Below, piece after piece: positions 34,046 to 42,101 of a stretch of 64,000 bases of DNA; position 1 is the stretch's first letter; the number at the start of each line of letters is the position of its first letter. The notes beneath the pieces were generated by a model that was given only the letters and a program-made list of their open reading frames with translations, searched no databases and was not told where the DNA came from. The stretch is from NCBI GenBank assembly GCA_016721015.1, contig JADKJL010000013.1:248001-312000 (forward strand), in the 5' to 3' direction. The position numbers and the translations under genes were made by a program. The DNA is from Lysobacterales bacterium. GTDB taxonomy: Bacteria; Pseudomonadota; Gammaproteobacteria; Xanthomonadales; Rhodanobacteraceae.

Positions 34046-35686
34046 ATGCGCGTCTTGCTTGTTTCGTTGCTGCTGATCGTGTGCTCGCTGGTTACCTTTG
34101 ACTGTCTTGCGGGCAACGTTGTGGTTCTACCTCCCCGCCATGCGCTGTATGCGGATTTCCAGAACAAGACGCCGGGCCAGCCCCTCGGCATCCGCGGCGC
34201 GACGTTTGGCGAGCCTGTCACTCTGAGCAACCTTGATGCCAGCGTGATCGAGGGGGCACCGGGACAGAACCGGCTGCATGTCAGCAATAACCTGAGCAAC
34301 ACGAACGCGCGTCGGATGCGCTGGCAGCTGATGGGCAATGCCGAACTCGACACTGGCGAAGTCGTTATTTCTTTTGACATCAGCGCCAGCGCACGCGACA
34401 AATTCAGCATCCTCGTTCGAGAGAACAATGGCTCGAGCCAATCGTTCCTCAACCTCAACTTCAGCACCACCGGTAGCATCACCAGCGCCGATGAGAATGG
34501 CACGATCGCGACAACGCTCAACGCGTATGTGGCCAACGTGCCCCTGCACGTTGAACTGGTCTTCGACATGGTGGCCAGAACCAGCACGGTGATCCTCGGC
34601 AGCACGACAGTCGCGAGTGGACGGGCTTTTGGAATCTCCGATCGGGGCATCGGCAGTTTACTGATGGGCTATTCCTCTTCGTCGAACGGCAGCCCATTTG
34701 ATCTCGACAACCTCAAGATCAGCGGCCCTTTGCCGTTTCCGGTTGCACTCGAAGCTGATTTCGAGGACAAGACGGCCGGATTGCCAATCGGCACGGGCGG
34801 CGCTGCAGTGCATGAACCGAACGTCAAGGATGCGGGCCTGGATGCCATCGTCCTCCAGGTGGCTCCCGCGGTGAACATTCTCGATATCGCGAGCGCGAAC
34901 ACCTCGACCACGAAGAAGCTGCGCTGGCACCTCTTCGACGATCTGGCGGTTCGCTCCGGACTCTTCATCGTGGATTTCGATGCCTTGATGACGACGCGGG
35001 ATCTCTACGGAATATTGCTGCGTGAAAAAACCACGGCAGCGCAAAATTTCATGTCCCTGAATTACAAGTCGACCGGCGCGATGGAGGTTCTCGACGCAAG
35101 CGGGAGTGTCGTTCTCAATGGCGTCAGTTACGACGCCGGGCGGGTCTACCAGTACCGTATGGTTTTCGACATGGATGCGGGCATTTACGAGATCTTCCGT
35201 GATGGCCTCCCATTGCTGCGCGAGCGCGCACATGGCATTACAGCAAGCGGCATTGGCGGAATCCTTTACTCGATAGCCCATGGCGCGCTGACAAGCGCGC
35301 ATCTGCAAATCGATTCGCTTCGTGTCTATGTAAGCGACGGCGCGTCGATTTCCTCGGATCTCGACTTCCTGCAAGAGGTGACCTCAGCGTTCGAAGACCA
35401 GCCGGTAACGCCCGCAATAAAGGTGGGTGTCGTCAATATCCTCGACCAGCCGGTGCCGGACGGCACTCTGGTGACCCTGGAAATTGAGTCGGGGGGGCCG
35501 CCCGGTGAGACTCTCATTGGAGCAAGCGAGACAACGACGGCTGGCGTTGCCACGTTTGCAGCGCTTGAGTTCGACTCGCAAGGAACTTATCGGCTGATCG
35601 CGCGCAGTCTTGATGCGGCCAAGATTGGCAATGTCGATATCGTGGTGGGTCCGAGGGACGTAATCTTTTCAAACGGCTTCGATTGA
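34046..35686 (+). CDS. Secreted protein with two repeated beta-type domains and an Ig-like C-terminus
   Basis: A 546-residue exported protein of unknown function. A signal peptide (MRVLLVSLLLIVCSLVTFDC) is followed by two homologous units of about 200 residues. Each starts ADFQNKTPGQPLGIRGA or ADFEDKTAGLPIGTGGA and contains a RMRWQL/KLRWHL and VFDM core; they resemble lectin-like jelly-roll folds. Residues about 440-535 resemble a bacterial Ig-like domain (DQPVPDGTLVTLEIESGGPP). The extreme C-terminus DVIFSNGFD resembles endings I associate with many exported Lysobacterales proteins. It has a good ribosome site (GGAGAG). Confidence 0.65.
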   Translation: MRVLLVSLLLIVCSLVTFDCLAGNVVVLPPRHALYADFQNKTPGQPLGIRGATFGEPVTLSNLDASVIEGAPGQNRLHVSNNLSNTNARRMRWQLMGNAELDTGEVVISFDISASARDKFSILVRENNGSSQSFLNLNFSTTGSITSADENGTIATTLNAYVANVPLHVELVFDMVARTSTVILGSTTVASGRAFGISDRGIGSLLMGYSSSSNGSPFDLDNLKISGPLPFPVALEADFEDKTAGLPIGTGGAAVHEPNVKDAGLDAIVLQVAPAVNILDIASANTSTTKKLRWHLFDDLAVRSGLFIVDFDALMTTRDLYGILLREKTTAAQNFMSLNYKSTGAMEVLDASGSVVLNGVSYDAGRVYQYRMVFDMDAGIYEIFRDGLPLLRERAHGITASGIGGILYSIAHGALTSAHLQIDSLRVYVSDGASISSDLDFLQEVTSAFEDQPVTPAIKVGVVNILDQPVPDGTLVTLEIESGGPPGETLIGASETTTAGVATFAALEFDSQGTYRLIARSLDAAKIGNVDIVVGPRDVIFSNGFD

Positions 35687-35810
35687 TTCGTTTGACGTTG
35701 CCGAATGGGATCAGGAAGCAAGGCGCTCACGGACGAGCTTTCTATTCCCTGGTGGCGCATCCGGCTTCGCGAGTTGTTGAGTCGCGCGTGCCCGCAGGTA
35801 CACTGCGGCC

Positions 35811-38800
35811 ATGCGCTATTTGTTTGGTGATTTCGTCCTTGATGCGGAAACCGGTGAACTGCTTCGCTCCGGCGAAGTGGTTGCATTGCGCCGCCAGACT
35901 TTCCGGCTGTTGCAACTGCTGATCGAGCGTGCGCCGGCCTTGCTGTCCCGAGATACCTTGCTCGATGAGGTCTGGGGCCGAACCGCGCTGGCGCCGAATG
36001 CGGTGCCGCAGGCGATCAGCGAATTGCGGCGTGCGCTAGGCGACGACGCGCAATCCCCGCAGTACATCGAAACCCGGCACCGGCGCGGCTATCGCTTCCT
36101 TGCCGCGGTGCAACTCGACGGTGGAGCGCGAGCTGAAACCCCAGCCACGGGTTCCACCGAGTCCACAGAGGCGTTGGTGCCGCCTGTCCCCATTACGCTG
36201 CCGCAGCGCCTGCCCGCAAGGTCGGGCCGACGTTGGGTCTGGAGCGCCGCGCTGGTGCCAATCCTGCTGATCGCAGTCTGGGCAATTCCGCATTATTTTC
36301 ATGCCGCCGATACGGCTCCGCTGGTTACGCCAGCGCCACGCGCAAGCGCTCTGGTGCTCGCGGCATTGCCCACGGATGAGGGTGTGCCATCGTGGATCGC
36401 ACCGGCCGCGCTGGAGTTGTTTGGTCAACATCTTGCCGATTCGCGATTGCGCCTGCTGCGTAGTGACGCGCTCGGCCTCGCCGACAGTGCGCAGAGTGTT
36501 CGCTGGCAGCACCAGGCCCATGATCTGCTCGCGGCCGACCATGCCATGGGAGGACGTTGGCATGCCGAGAAAGACGGAGCATTGATTCTCGATCTGAGTC
36601 TTGTCGATTTGGCCGATGGGCGTGTCGTTGCCAGTCGCCGAATCGAGGGCAACCCGGAACACCTTGGCGCGCTGGTTAGCGAAGCGTCGTCGGTGATCGC
36701 CGCAGCCTTGCGCATTGCGCCGCTGGATGACAGTGACAACCAGCGAGTGATCACCGCGCAGGATGGTGCGGATTACGGGAATGCGTTGAGCGCGATCAGC
36801 GCAGGTCAGGCGGAACAGGCGGCGGCGACTCTGGCCGCGCTGCATGCGCGCCTTGGCCAGCCGCAGTGGATCGAAGCTGCGCTGATCAACGCCTATGTGC
36901 AGGCTGGTGATCGCGAGTCGGCCACGGCGCTGTTTGATGCCCGTCTTGCGCACGGCCAGACCTTGCCGCTCGGTGAACGACTTCGCGTGCAAGCGGAACT
37001 CGCCACGCTGCGCCATCAACCGGTGACCGCGGCGGCGGCGTATCGCGCGCTCGTCGATCTCTATCCAGAGGATGTCGAGAGCCGGATTGATCTGGTCGAG
37101 AGCGAAATCGATGGCTTGCAGGGCGAGTCCGCAAGGAAGTCGCTCTCGCAATTGGCAGCGCTTCCGGCTGCACGCAACGATCCTCGGCTGACCTTGCTGC
37201 GTTCGCGAATTGCACGCCTCGACAATGATTTCGCCACAGCGGCGCGCGAAGCCGCGGCAGCGCTGCAAACCGCCCGTCAATATGATTTACCGAAGCTCGC
37301 GGGCTCGGCAGCCCTGGCCCAGGCGATGGCGCTCAGCGGGCAGGGTGAACTTGATAGCGCTGCACGCTTGCTCGCGGATGTCGATCAAACCTGGTCAGCG
37401 CGCATGGATTCAAGCTCGCTGCTCGATCTGCGCCTGCGGCGTGTGCAGTTGCTGCGTGAGCAGGGACATGTTGCCGATGCCGGGCTTGTCGTCGATCAAC
37501 TTCAATCCGCCTACACGGCGGATTTGCCGCGAGCACGCATCGGTATCGAAGCAGTGCTCCTGCAGATCGTGTCGGGCCAAGCCGACGAGGCCGATGCCCT
37601 CTTGCAGCGGATCAAACCGACCATTGACCGATCGGGCGACCCTGATCTTTCGGTCGGCTGGCTCGATGCCGATGCGCTCAACGCGATCGCACGCAACGAT
37701 GTGGATCGCGCCCAACAATCCTTCGCGCAAGCATTTGCCGTGGCGCGATCCAATGGACGTGCCGGTCGCCATGTGGGCTTGCAGGTCAACGCCGGCCTGG
37801 CCCTGATGCGCCAGAAGCGCGTCGCCGAGGCCGACCAGCTTTGGCAACAGGCGCTGGAAACCTTTGAAGCGCTGGGCGACCGCCGTGGCCAGGCGACCTG
37901 TCTCGGCAACCTGGCTGCCTCGGCTTCGTCCCAGGGCCAACGTGAGCGCAGCGTCGAACTCAACACGCGTGCGCTGGCCTTGTTTCGCGAACTGCGTCTG
38001 TCAGGATCACAAGCGCGCACGGCCTATAACCTCGCACTCGGCGCCGAGCGTGACGGCAAGCTCAAACAGGCACGCGACTATTACAAGGAAGCCGGTGACG
38101 CCTGGACAGCGGATGGCCAGAAAGACCTCGCCCTGCGTGCCGCTGTCGGACAATCCGACATCGCCTTGCTGGCCGGCGACACGGAAGCCGCGAAGCGAAT
38201 CACCGATGCCGTGATGCATGCCGAAGAAACCTCGCCAATCAGTCAATCGCATTTGCTCGCCATGCGATCACGGATCGCCTTCAGCCAGGGCAATCTCGCC
38301 GAATCACGCCACCTGCAGGAACAGGCACTGCTGTTGCGCAAGCAGGATGGCAACGAAGGCTGGATTGCCCTCAGCGAACTGGAGCTGCTGCGCAACGATT
38401 TGCTCAGCGGTGCGGATGCGACCCGCGTGCAGATTGCCACAGAAAATCTCGCCAAACGCTTCTCGACACTTCACGAAACCCGCGACGAAGCCCGCGCCTG
38501 GCTGCTCGTCGCCGACGCTCAATTGACGCGCGCAAAAATCGATGACGCACGCCGCTCACTCGACAAGGTCAAGGCAGCCAGCCAGTCGTTCTCGGACCGC
38601 ACGGTCGCGCTTGATCTGGAGTGGGCCGAGGCGTGGGTAACTGACGCTGACGAAAGAGTGTTGCGCTTACGTGCTCTGCAAAGTCGAGCCAGTGAACAGG
38701 GTTATCTGCTGCAGGCAAGTCGCGTGGGGCAAGCTATCGCTGCCTCCGCTTCATCCAGCCCGAAGAGGGGCGCTAGGGGATTTCCACTGCCGCCCTACGT

Positions 38801-38831
38801 TAAACACAGCGTCTTAAGTTATGCAGCATAG
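35811..38831 (+). CDS. CadC-like winged-helix regulator with membrane anchor and TPR-rich domain
   Basis: A 1006-residue protein. Residues 1-100 form an OmpR/CadC-type winged helix (YLFGDFVLDAETGELLRSGE, then DEVWGR and the wing YIETRHRRGYRF). A Pro-rich linker and one transmembrane helix (VWSAALVPILLIAVWAIPHY, about residue 145) follow. The large C-terminal part is alpha-helical and TPR-like, with many EA-rich 34-residue-type units. This suggests a membrane-bound transcription factor sensing through protein contacts. The last nine codons (about KHSVLSYAA) lie inside the IS630 element that begins at 38801, so the natural C-terminus has been replaced. No target operon is evident. Confidence 0.82.
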   Translation: MRYLFGDFVLDAETGELLRSGEVVALRRQTFRLLQLLIERAPALLSRDTLLDEVWGRTALAPNAVPQAISELRRALGDDAQSPQYIETRHRRGYRFLAAVQLDGGARAETPATGSTESTEALVPPVPITLPQRLPARSGRRWVWSAALVPILLIAVWAIPHYFHAADTAPLVTPAPRASALVLAALPTDEGVPSWIAPAALELFGQHLADSRLRLLRSDALGLADSAQSVRWQHQAHDLLAADHAMGGRWHAEKDGALILDLSLVDLADGRVVASRRIEGNPEHLGALVSEASSVIAAALRIAPLDDSDNQRVITAQDGADYGNALSAISAGQAEQAAATLAALHARLGQPQWIEAALINAYVQAGDRESATALFDARLAHGQTLPLGERLRVQAELATLRHQPVTAAAAYRALVDLYPEDVESRIDLVESEIDGLQGESARKSLSQLAALPAARNDPRLTLLRSRIARLDNDFATAAREAAAALQTARQYDLPKLAGSAALAQAMALSGQGELDSAARLLADVDQTWSARMDSSSLLDLRLRRVQLLREQGHVADAGLVVDQLQSAYTADLPRARIGIEAVLLQIVSGQADEADALLQRIKPTIDRSGDPDLSVGWLDADALNAIARNDVDRAQQSFAQAFAVARSNGRAGRHVGLQVNAGLALMRQKRVAEADQLWQQALETFEALGDRRGQATCLGNLAASASSQGQRERSVELNTRALALFRELRLSGSQARTAYNLALGAERDGKLKQARDYYKEAGDAWTADGQKDLALRAAVGQSDIALLAGDTEAAKRITDAVMHAEETSPISQSHLLAMRSRIAFSQGNLAESRHLQEQALLLRKQDGNEGWIALSELELLRNDLLSGADATRVQIATENLAKRFSTLHETRDEARAWLLVADAQLTRAKIDDARRSLDKVKAASQSFSDRTVALDLEWAEAWVTDADERVLRLRALQSRASEQGYLLQASRVGQAIAASASSSPKRGARGFPLPPYVKHSVLSYAA

Positions 38832-39350
38832 TCTTTGCAAAACCTTGTTTGGCCGACGCCACCGATCAAAGCAGGAGTTTACGGCTTTGACCACCTCCGT
38901 AAGTGTTGCGAAGTAACGGTTATGCGTGGCCAGACGCCGGGTGAGCTTCCAAACGCGCTCTATCGGGGCAAGTTGTGGGCTATAGGGCGGCAGAAAGAGA
39001 AGCAGAAAATCTCGCGTGTGGCCGCTCAAGAATGGTTTCAGGAACCGGGCGTGATGGTATCGGGCATTGTCGAGGATCAAAATCATGCGCTGTCCAGGCT
39101 TTTTTTGTCGCAAAAGGCGCTTGAGAAAGCTCAGGAAAGTTGCAGCGTTGAAGACCGGGCACATCATGCGCACGAACTGTCCGGTACTCAAACTGACGGC
39201 ACCGAAACAGGCCACGGATTTTCGGGTCGGTGCATGCCGCAAGATGGGATCCTTGATTTCCGGCGGAATCCACATGCGGCAGCGCGAGCCATGTTGTTGG
39301 AAGTGGCATTCATCCAGACTCCACAGCTCAACGTCGCTGCGGCGAGCCAA
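38814..39350 (-). CDS. IS630-family transposase, catalytic DDE frame
   Basis: A 178-codon frame with the DDE triad: Asp in ELWSLDECHFQ, Asp in MILILDNARYHHA, and Glu in LPPYSPQLAPIERVWK. It has only a TTG-type start of its own at 39350, which overlaps the upstream frame, so synthesis as a -1 frameshift fusion is more likely. It ends inside the left inverted repeat. Both halves look intact and the element may be active. Confidence 0.85.
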   Translation of the reverse strand: MARRSDVELWSLDECHFQQHGSRCRMWIPPEIKDPILRHAPTRKSVACFGAVSLSTGQFVRMMCPVFNAATFLSFLKRLLRQKKPGQRMILILDNARYHHARFLKPFLSGHTRDFLLLFLPPYSPQLAPIERVWKLTRRLATHNRYFATLTEVVKAVNSCFDRWRRPNKVLQRLCCIT

Positions 39351-39852
39351 TCGGCGGAGTTTTTTTTACTGCCGCAACTTTCAAAGGATCAGATTGAGCC
39401 ACCTGGGGACGTGGCTTGCGTAGCCGAAAACCAAGTTGCCGGAACAGCCGTTGGCATTGACGCACTCCAAGATCTACACCGTATCGGCGGCGCAAATGCT
39501 CTGACAAGACAGGGCCATCCCACAGGGTGGCGGCCAAATCGAAGTCACGCGGAGTCTTTCGTAGATCACTCTGCAATCGCCGCCAATCCTTCGAATCAAG
39601 GGTTCGTGGTCGTCCAGATCGCTCGCCGTCACGCAAGGCGTCAAGACCGCCCTCCTCGAAACGATTCACCCAGCGCTGCACAGTCGTTCCATTCTCGCCA
39701 AACAACTCGCCGACCTCTCGACATGAATGTCCTGCGGTTATCAGCAACAACCCGTGCAGCCGGTGATCGTAACGTGATTCCTCGTTACGCCCGATCTCCT
39801 GCTGAATCGCTATCCGCATCACCTCGGCATCAGCAATCTGTAGCTTTCGCAT
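39328..39852 (-). CDS. IS630-family transposase, N-terminal (helix-turn-helix) frame
   Basis: A 174-codon frame. Helix-turn-helix features are GHSCREVGELFGENGTTVQRWVNRF (about residues 41-65) and a second winged-helix-like segment ending LGVRQCQRLFRQLGFRLRKP. It reads through an A8 tract (39360-39367, minus strand) into out-of-frame codons. The catalytic half is in the -1 frame from the same point, so a full transposase would be made by ribosomal slippage on A-AAA-AAA. Confidence 0.85.
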   Translation of the reverse strand: MRKLQIADAEVMRIAIQQEIGRNEESRYDHRLHGLLLITAGHSCREVGELFGENGTTVQRWVNRFEEGGLDALRDGERSGRPRTLDSKDWRRLQSDLRKTPRDFDLAATLWDGPVLSEHLRRRYGVDLGVRQCQRLFRQLGFRLRKPRPQVAQSDPLKVAAVKKTPPIGSPQRR

Positions 39853-40078
39853 CGTCCTTCTCCCAGAGAGAATTACGAGCGAAGCATAACATCATGCTGC
39901 GTTATTTATGTCGTCGTGTTTAGAGCCGCCAAATCCAACACACTCTGAGCGGAGTGCAATTTACAATTTGCTTCAGTGTAAAGTGCAACCGTCTCCGGGT
40001 TTTGCAACCCGAGTTTTGTATAGTTTGGCGGCTAACGATGATCTTGCGAACATCTCGAAGCCGAGTGCTCCTTGGGCA

Positions 40079-41023
40079 TCATTCGGCTCCCGCTACTTCC
40101 ACTCGTTCATACGTGATCTCGACTGAAACGGATCTGACGGAAAACGATTCTTCTAGGAGCAACAGCGGATCGGAAGCAAGTAGAGTCTCACGACCTGCAA
40201 AGAATGCGACATTCCAATCCCCGGGTTTCGACTGAGCGGACGGATAAATTACGGCTTCCGCCTCGGGAAACTTTGTCCGCATGTATGCAGTGAAGTACTG
40301 GGTAGGTGCGTAGAAGTCGAATTTCTTCGGATTCTTGCAAGGTGGGTCATCGTCCCAAGTAGGCTGGCAGAATTCAGAAAGCAATCCGCGAAGTATCCCC
40401 GTCCACACAGTTCGTTCCGCATAGTCCGATTGGAACAAACTCGCTTTGTAATTGAGCGTCGCAAGGGGCCTTAGGTCGATCAGTTGGCAGGGTCGGGCGA
40501 ACTTGAATTTTCCAACCGTCACACTTCTGCCATTCGGAATACGGAGCTCCGCAAGGCACGTGCCGGTGGAACTGCCGGCGTAGAAAAAGGATTGACCGGC
40601 TCGACTCAAGCGCATGGATCTCGCCGAGTCAGGAAGCGGTGCATTCAGCGCCTCTAAGGGCAGCGAGTAGGCCTTCCGCGCGATCTCATAATGCGAATCC
40701 TTTCGCGCGCGGAAGCAAGAAGCAGATTCTTCATCAAAATTTTGTACAAGAGGCATGCCTTGGTCTTTGCAAAGATCGATGGCCCACTGGAGTATGCGAT
40801 CGCAAATCGCATTCGCAATGGTGCTCTCCGTCGGAAGCTTGCGTCTCGCCTCTTCCTCGAACTGCGGCCAAGCGGTTGTCAGCGAAGCACGAAATTCCGT
40901 TTGGTTCTCTAACGGACCTCTGTGGAAAACATCCCCGGGGAAAAGCGCGCGAATTTTGGAAGCAATGGCGTCAGCCTGTATTTCATCGAATTGAAAAAAA
41001 AGAGCGATGATTTCAGGGAGCAT
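40079..41023 (-). CDS. RES-domain protein (probable NAD+-degrading toxin), possibly frame-disrupted at its N-terminus
   Basis: A 314-residue frame with a C-terminal RES domain (about residues 95-300). The conserved Arg is in SCFRARKDSH, the Glu in TGTCLAELRIPNG, and the Ser in AVIYPSAQ; the RAGQSFFYAG segment is also typical. RES proteins act as NAD+ glycohydrolases/phosphorylases in toxin-antitoxin systems and usually carry an N-terminal helical domain. A matching N-terminal part lies upstream in another frame (to 41187). No Xre-type antitoxin is adjacent. The DNA is visibly more AT-rich than its surroundings. Confidence 0.78.
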   Translation of the reverse strand: MLPEIIALFFQFDEIQADAIASKIRALFPGDVFHRGPLENQTEFRASLTTAWPQFEEEARRKLPTESTIANAICDRILQWAIDLCKDQGMPLVQNFDEESASCFRARKDSHYEIARKAYSLPLEALNAPLPDSARSMRLSRAGQSFFYAGSSTGTCLAELRIPNGRSVTVGKFKFARPCQLIDLRPLATLNYKASLFQSDYAERTVWTGILRGLLSEFCQPTWDDDPPCKNPKKFDFYAPTQYFTAYMRTKFPEAEAVIYPSAQSKPGDWNVAFFAGRETLLASDPLLLLEESFSVRSVSVEITYERVEVAGAE

Positions 41024-41187
41024 CCCGAATCGATTGACGTGAACCCTGCCCTCGACACCAGCTGTCCGACAACCCGACCAAGGTCGGAAGTTTTCTCGAA
41101 TTTTTCGGCGATCAACTGGGCGACATTCTCAAGCGATGCTTCCTTCTCGCCGAGCGCAGCCGCTAGGTGCGGATCAACGATTTTCAT
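40990..41187 (-). pseudogene. Likely displaced N-terminal segment of the RES-domain protein
   Basis: A frame starting ATG at 41187 (MKIVDPHLAAALGEKEASLE) runs helical and coherent to about GFTSIDSG, then meets the main RES frame. The frames cross near a T8 tract on the minus strand (A8 at 40994-41001 on the plus strand). One extra T would join them into a protein of about 370 residues. It is either a sequencing/assembly indel, a true frameshift mutation or a slippage site. Confidence 0.5.
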
Positions 41188-41296
41188 GGCCGATCAGCCG
41201 CCACCGAAATACCAAAAGCCCGGGGACAAGAAAGGCGGTTCTGGTTGCACGTCTTGCGTATTTCCCCACGGCCCATGTCGCAAGACCATGCGCTCT

Positions 41297-41623
41297 TCAT
41301 TTGGCGATCCCAAGGAAAACAGCCAGGCAGCGCTCGACTTCGACCATCGCAACTGCATCGATACGGTCCAGGGTCTTCCGGACTATGTCGCGTTTCACGG
41401 TCATGACCTTGTCCACCAATATCTGCGAAGGACTTGGCAGGCCGTTTTCTGTGCTGGGTTGAACGAGGATGCGAATCAGCGGTGCATCGACAAGCGTGCT
41501 GGTTACCGGCAGCACCGTGACGGTGACATGCGCGTTGAGCAGGTCGGCTTGAATCACCAGGGCCGCTCTTGGCTCGCCAAAATCGCCTTGGATCGCGATG
41601 GTCACCAGCTCGCCCCGCATCAT
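41297..41623 (-). CDS. Type II toxin, MazF/PemK family endoribonuclease
   Basis: A 108-residue toxin. The family start RGELVTIAIQGDFGEPRAAL contains the conserved RG..V and GDxGxPRPALV-like motif. ILVDKVMTVKRDIVRKTLDRID near residues 68-88 is the usual C-terminal half. MazF toxins cut mRNA at short sites. Its ATG overlaps the antitoxin stop (ATGA), so the pair is co-translated. The GELVTIAIQGD variant is seen in chromosomal PemK-like toxins. Confidence 0.87.
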   Translation of the reverse strand: MMRGELVTIAIQGDFGEPRAALVIQADLLNAHVTVTVLPVTSTLVDAPLIRILVQPSTENGLPSPSQILVDKVMTVKRDIVRKTLDRIDAVAMVEVERCLAVFLGIAK

Positions 41624-41844
41624 TCCTTCCAGCCCTCAACGTCTGCCAAGGCTTGATCCATGAAGTGCTGGAGGTCTGCGTCCGCGAGGTCTGCTTTGGC
41701 AGCGCGGCGGCTCTGCCGGCGGCATTCCTCGGCAAAGCCTGGCGGTCGCGTATCCGGAACCCAAATCTGCACCGGACGAAGCCCTGCCATGCGCAGCGCG
41801 TCGCGGTGCTTTTGCAGCCGCGCATTGATGTGTGCGTTCGCCAT
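41620..41844 (-). CDS. MazE-like (DUF3018-type) antitoxin
   Basis: A 74-residue antitoxin starting MANAHINARLQKHRDALRMA. The AGLRPVQIWVPDTRPPGFAE motif is characteristic of the DUF3018 antitoxin family found beside PemK/MazF toxins. The N-terminal part probably binds DNA and the C-terminal Asp-rich helix (ADLADADLQHFMDQ) the toxin. Start 41844 is chosen; a second ATG three codons upstream (41853) is possible. The longer upstream extension is not conserved-looking. Confidence 0.85.
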   Translation of the reverse strand: MANAHINARLQKHRDALRMAGLRPVQIWVPDTRPPGFAEECRRQSRRAAKADLADADLQHFMDQALADVEGWKE

Positions 41845-42101
41845 GTGAAGCATTCCTTCGTTCGTTACATGCAACAAAATAGCCGCGCGCCAAGTCACAT
41901 GCAACGTGCGGCGACGGAGTATTGATATAAACCGAGGCTGCGGAACCGAGTCAGGTTGCGAGTTGAAGTCTTTTGCGTGCATGCGGCCGAGCGCGCGGCA
42001 CTCTCACTTGGACTGATCCAGAACCCGGGTCAGGTCGCAATAAATTTCAACCTGCGCACGAACGATGGGTTCAGATCTTGAAAAGGGAAGCGATGCACAA
42101 A

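Larger units (their letters stand above)
38801..39922 (-). mobile_element. IS630-family insertion sequence
   Basis: A 1.1-kb element bounded by TA dinucleotides at 38801-38802 and 39921-39922, the target duplication expected of IS630/Tc1-type elements. About 29-base imperfect inverted repeats (TAAACAC... at 38801-38829 and its complement at 39894-39922, some 22 of 29 matching, with GCAGCAT at the inner end) flank two overlapping transposase frames on the minus strand. It is inserted in the 3' end of the CadC-like gene. Confidence 0.9.

Noticed and set aside
36036..37280. A 414-codon minus-strand frame within the CadC-like gene
   Set aside because: Composition is typical of antisense frames in GC-rich DNA and it lies wholly inside a coherent regulator.
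39908..40126. A 72-codon plus-strand frame starting in the right IS end
   Set aside because: It starts in the inverted repeat, has no ribosome site and no similarity to anything recognisable.
40922..41656. A 244-codon plus-strand frame across the RES and MazF region
   Set aside because: It runs antisense to three minus-strand toxin/antitoxin frames that have clear family motifs; no ribosome site or domain was seen.
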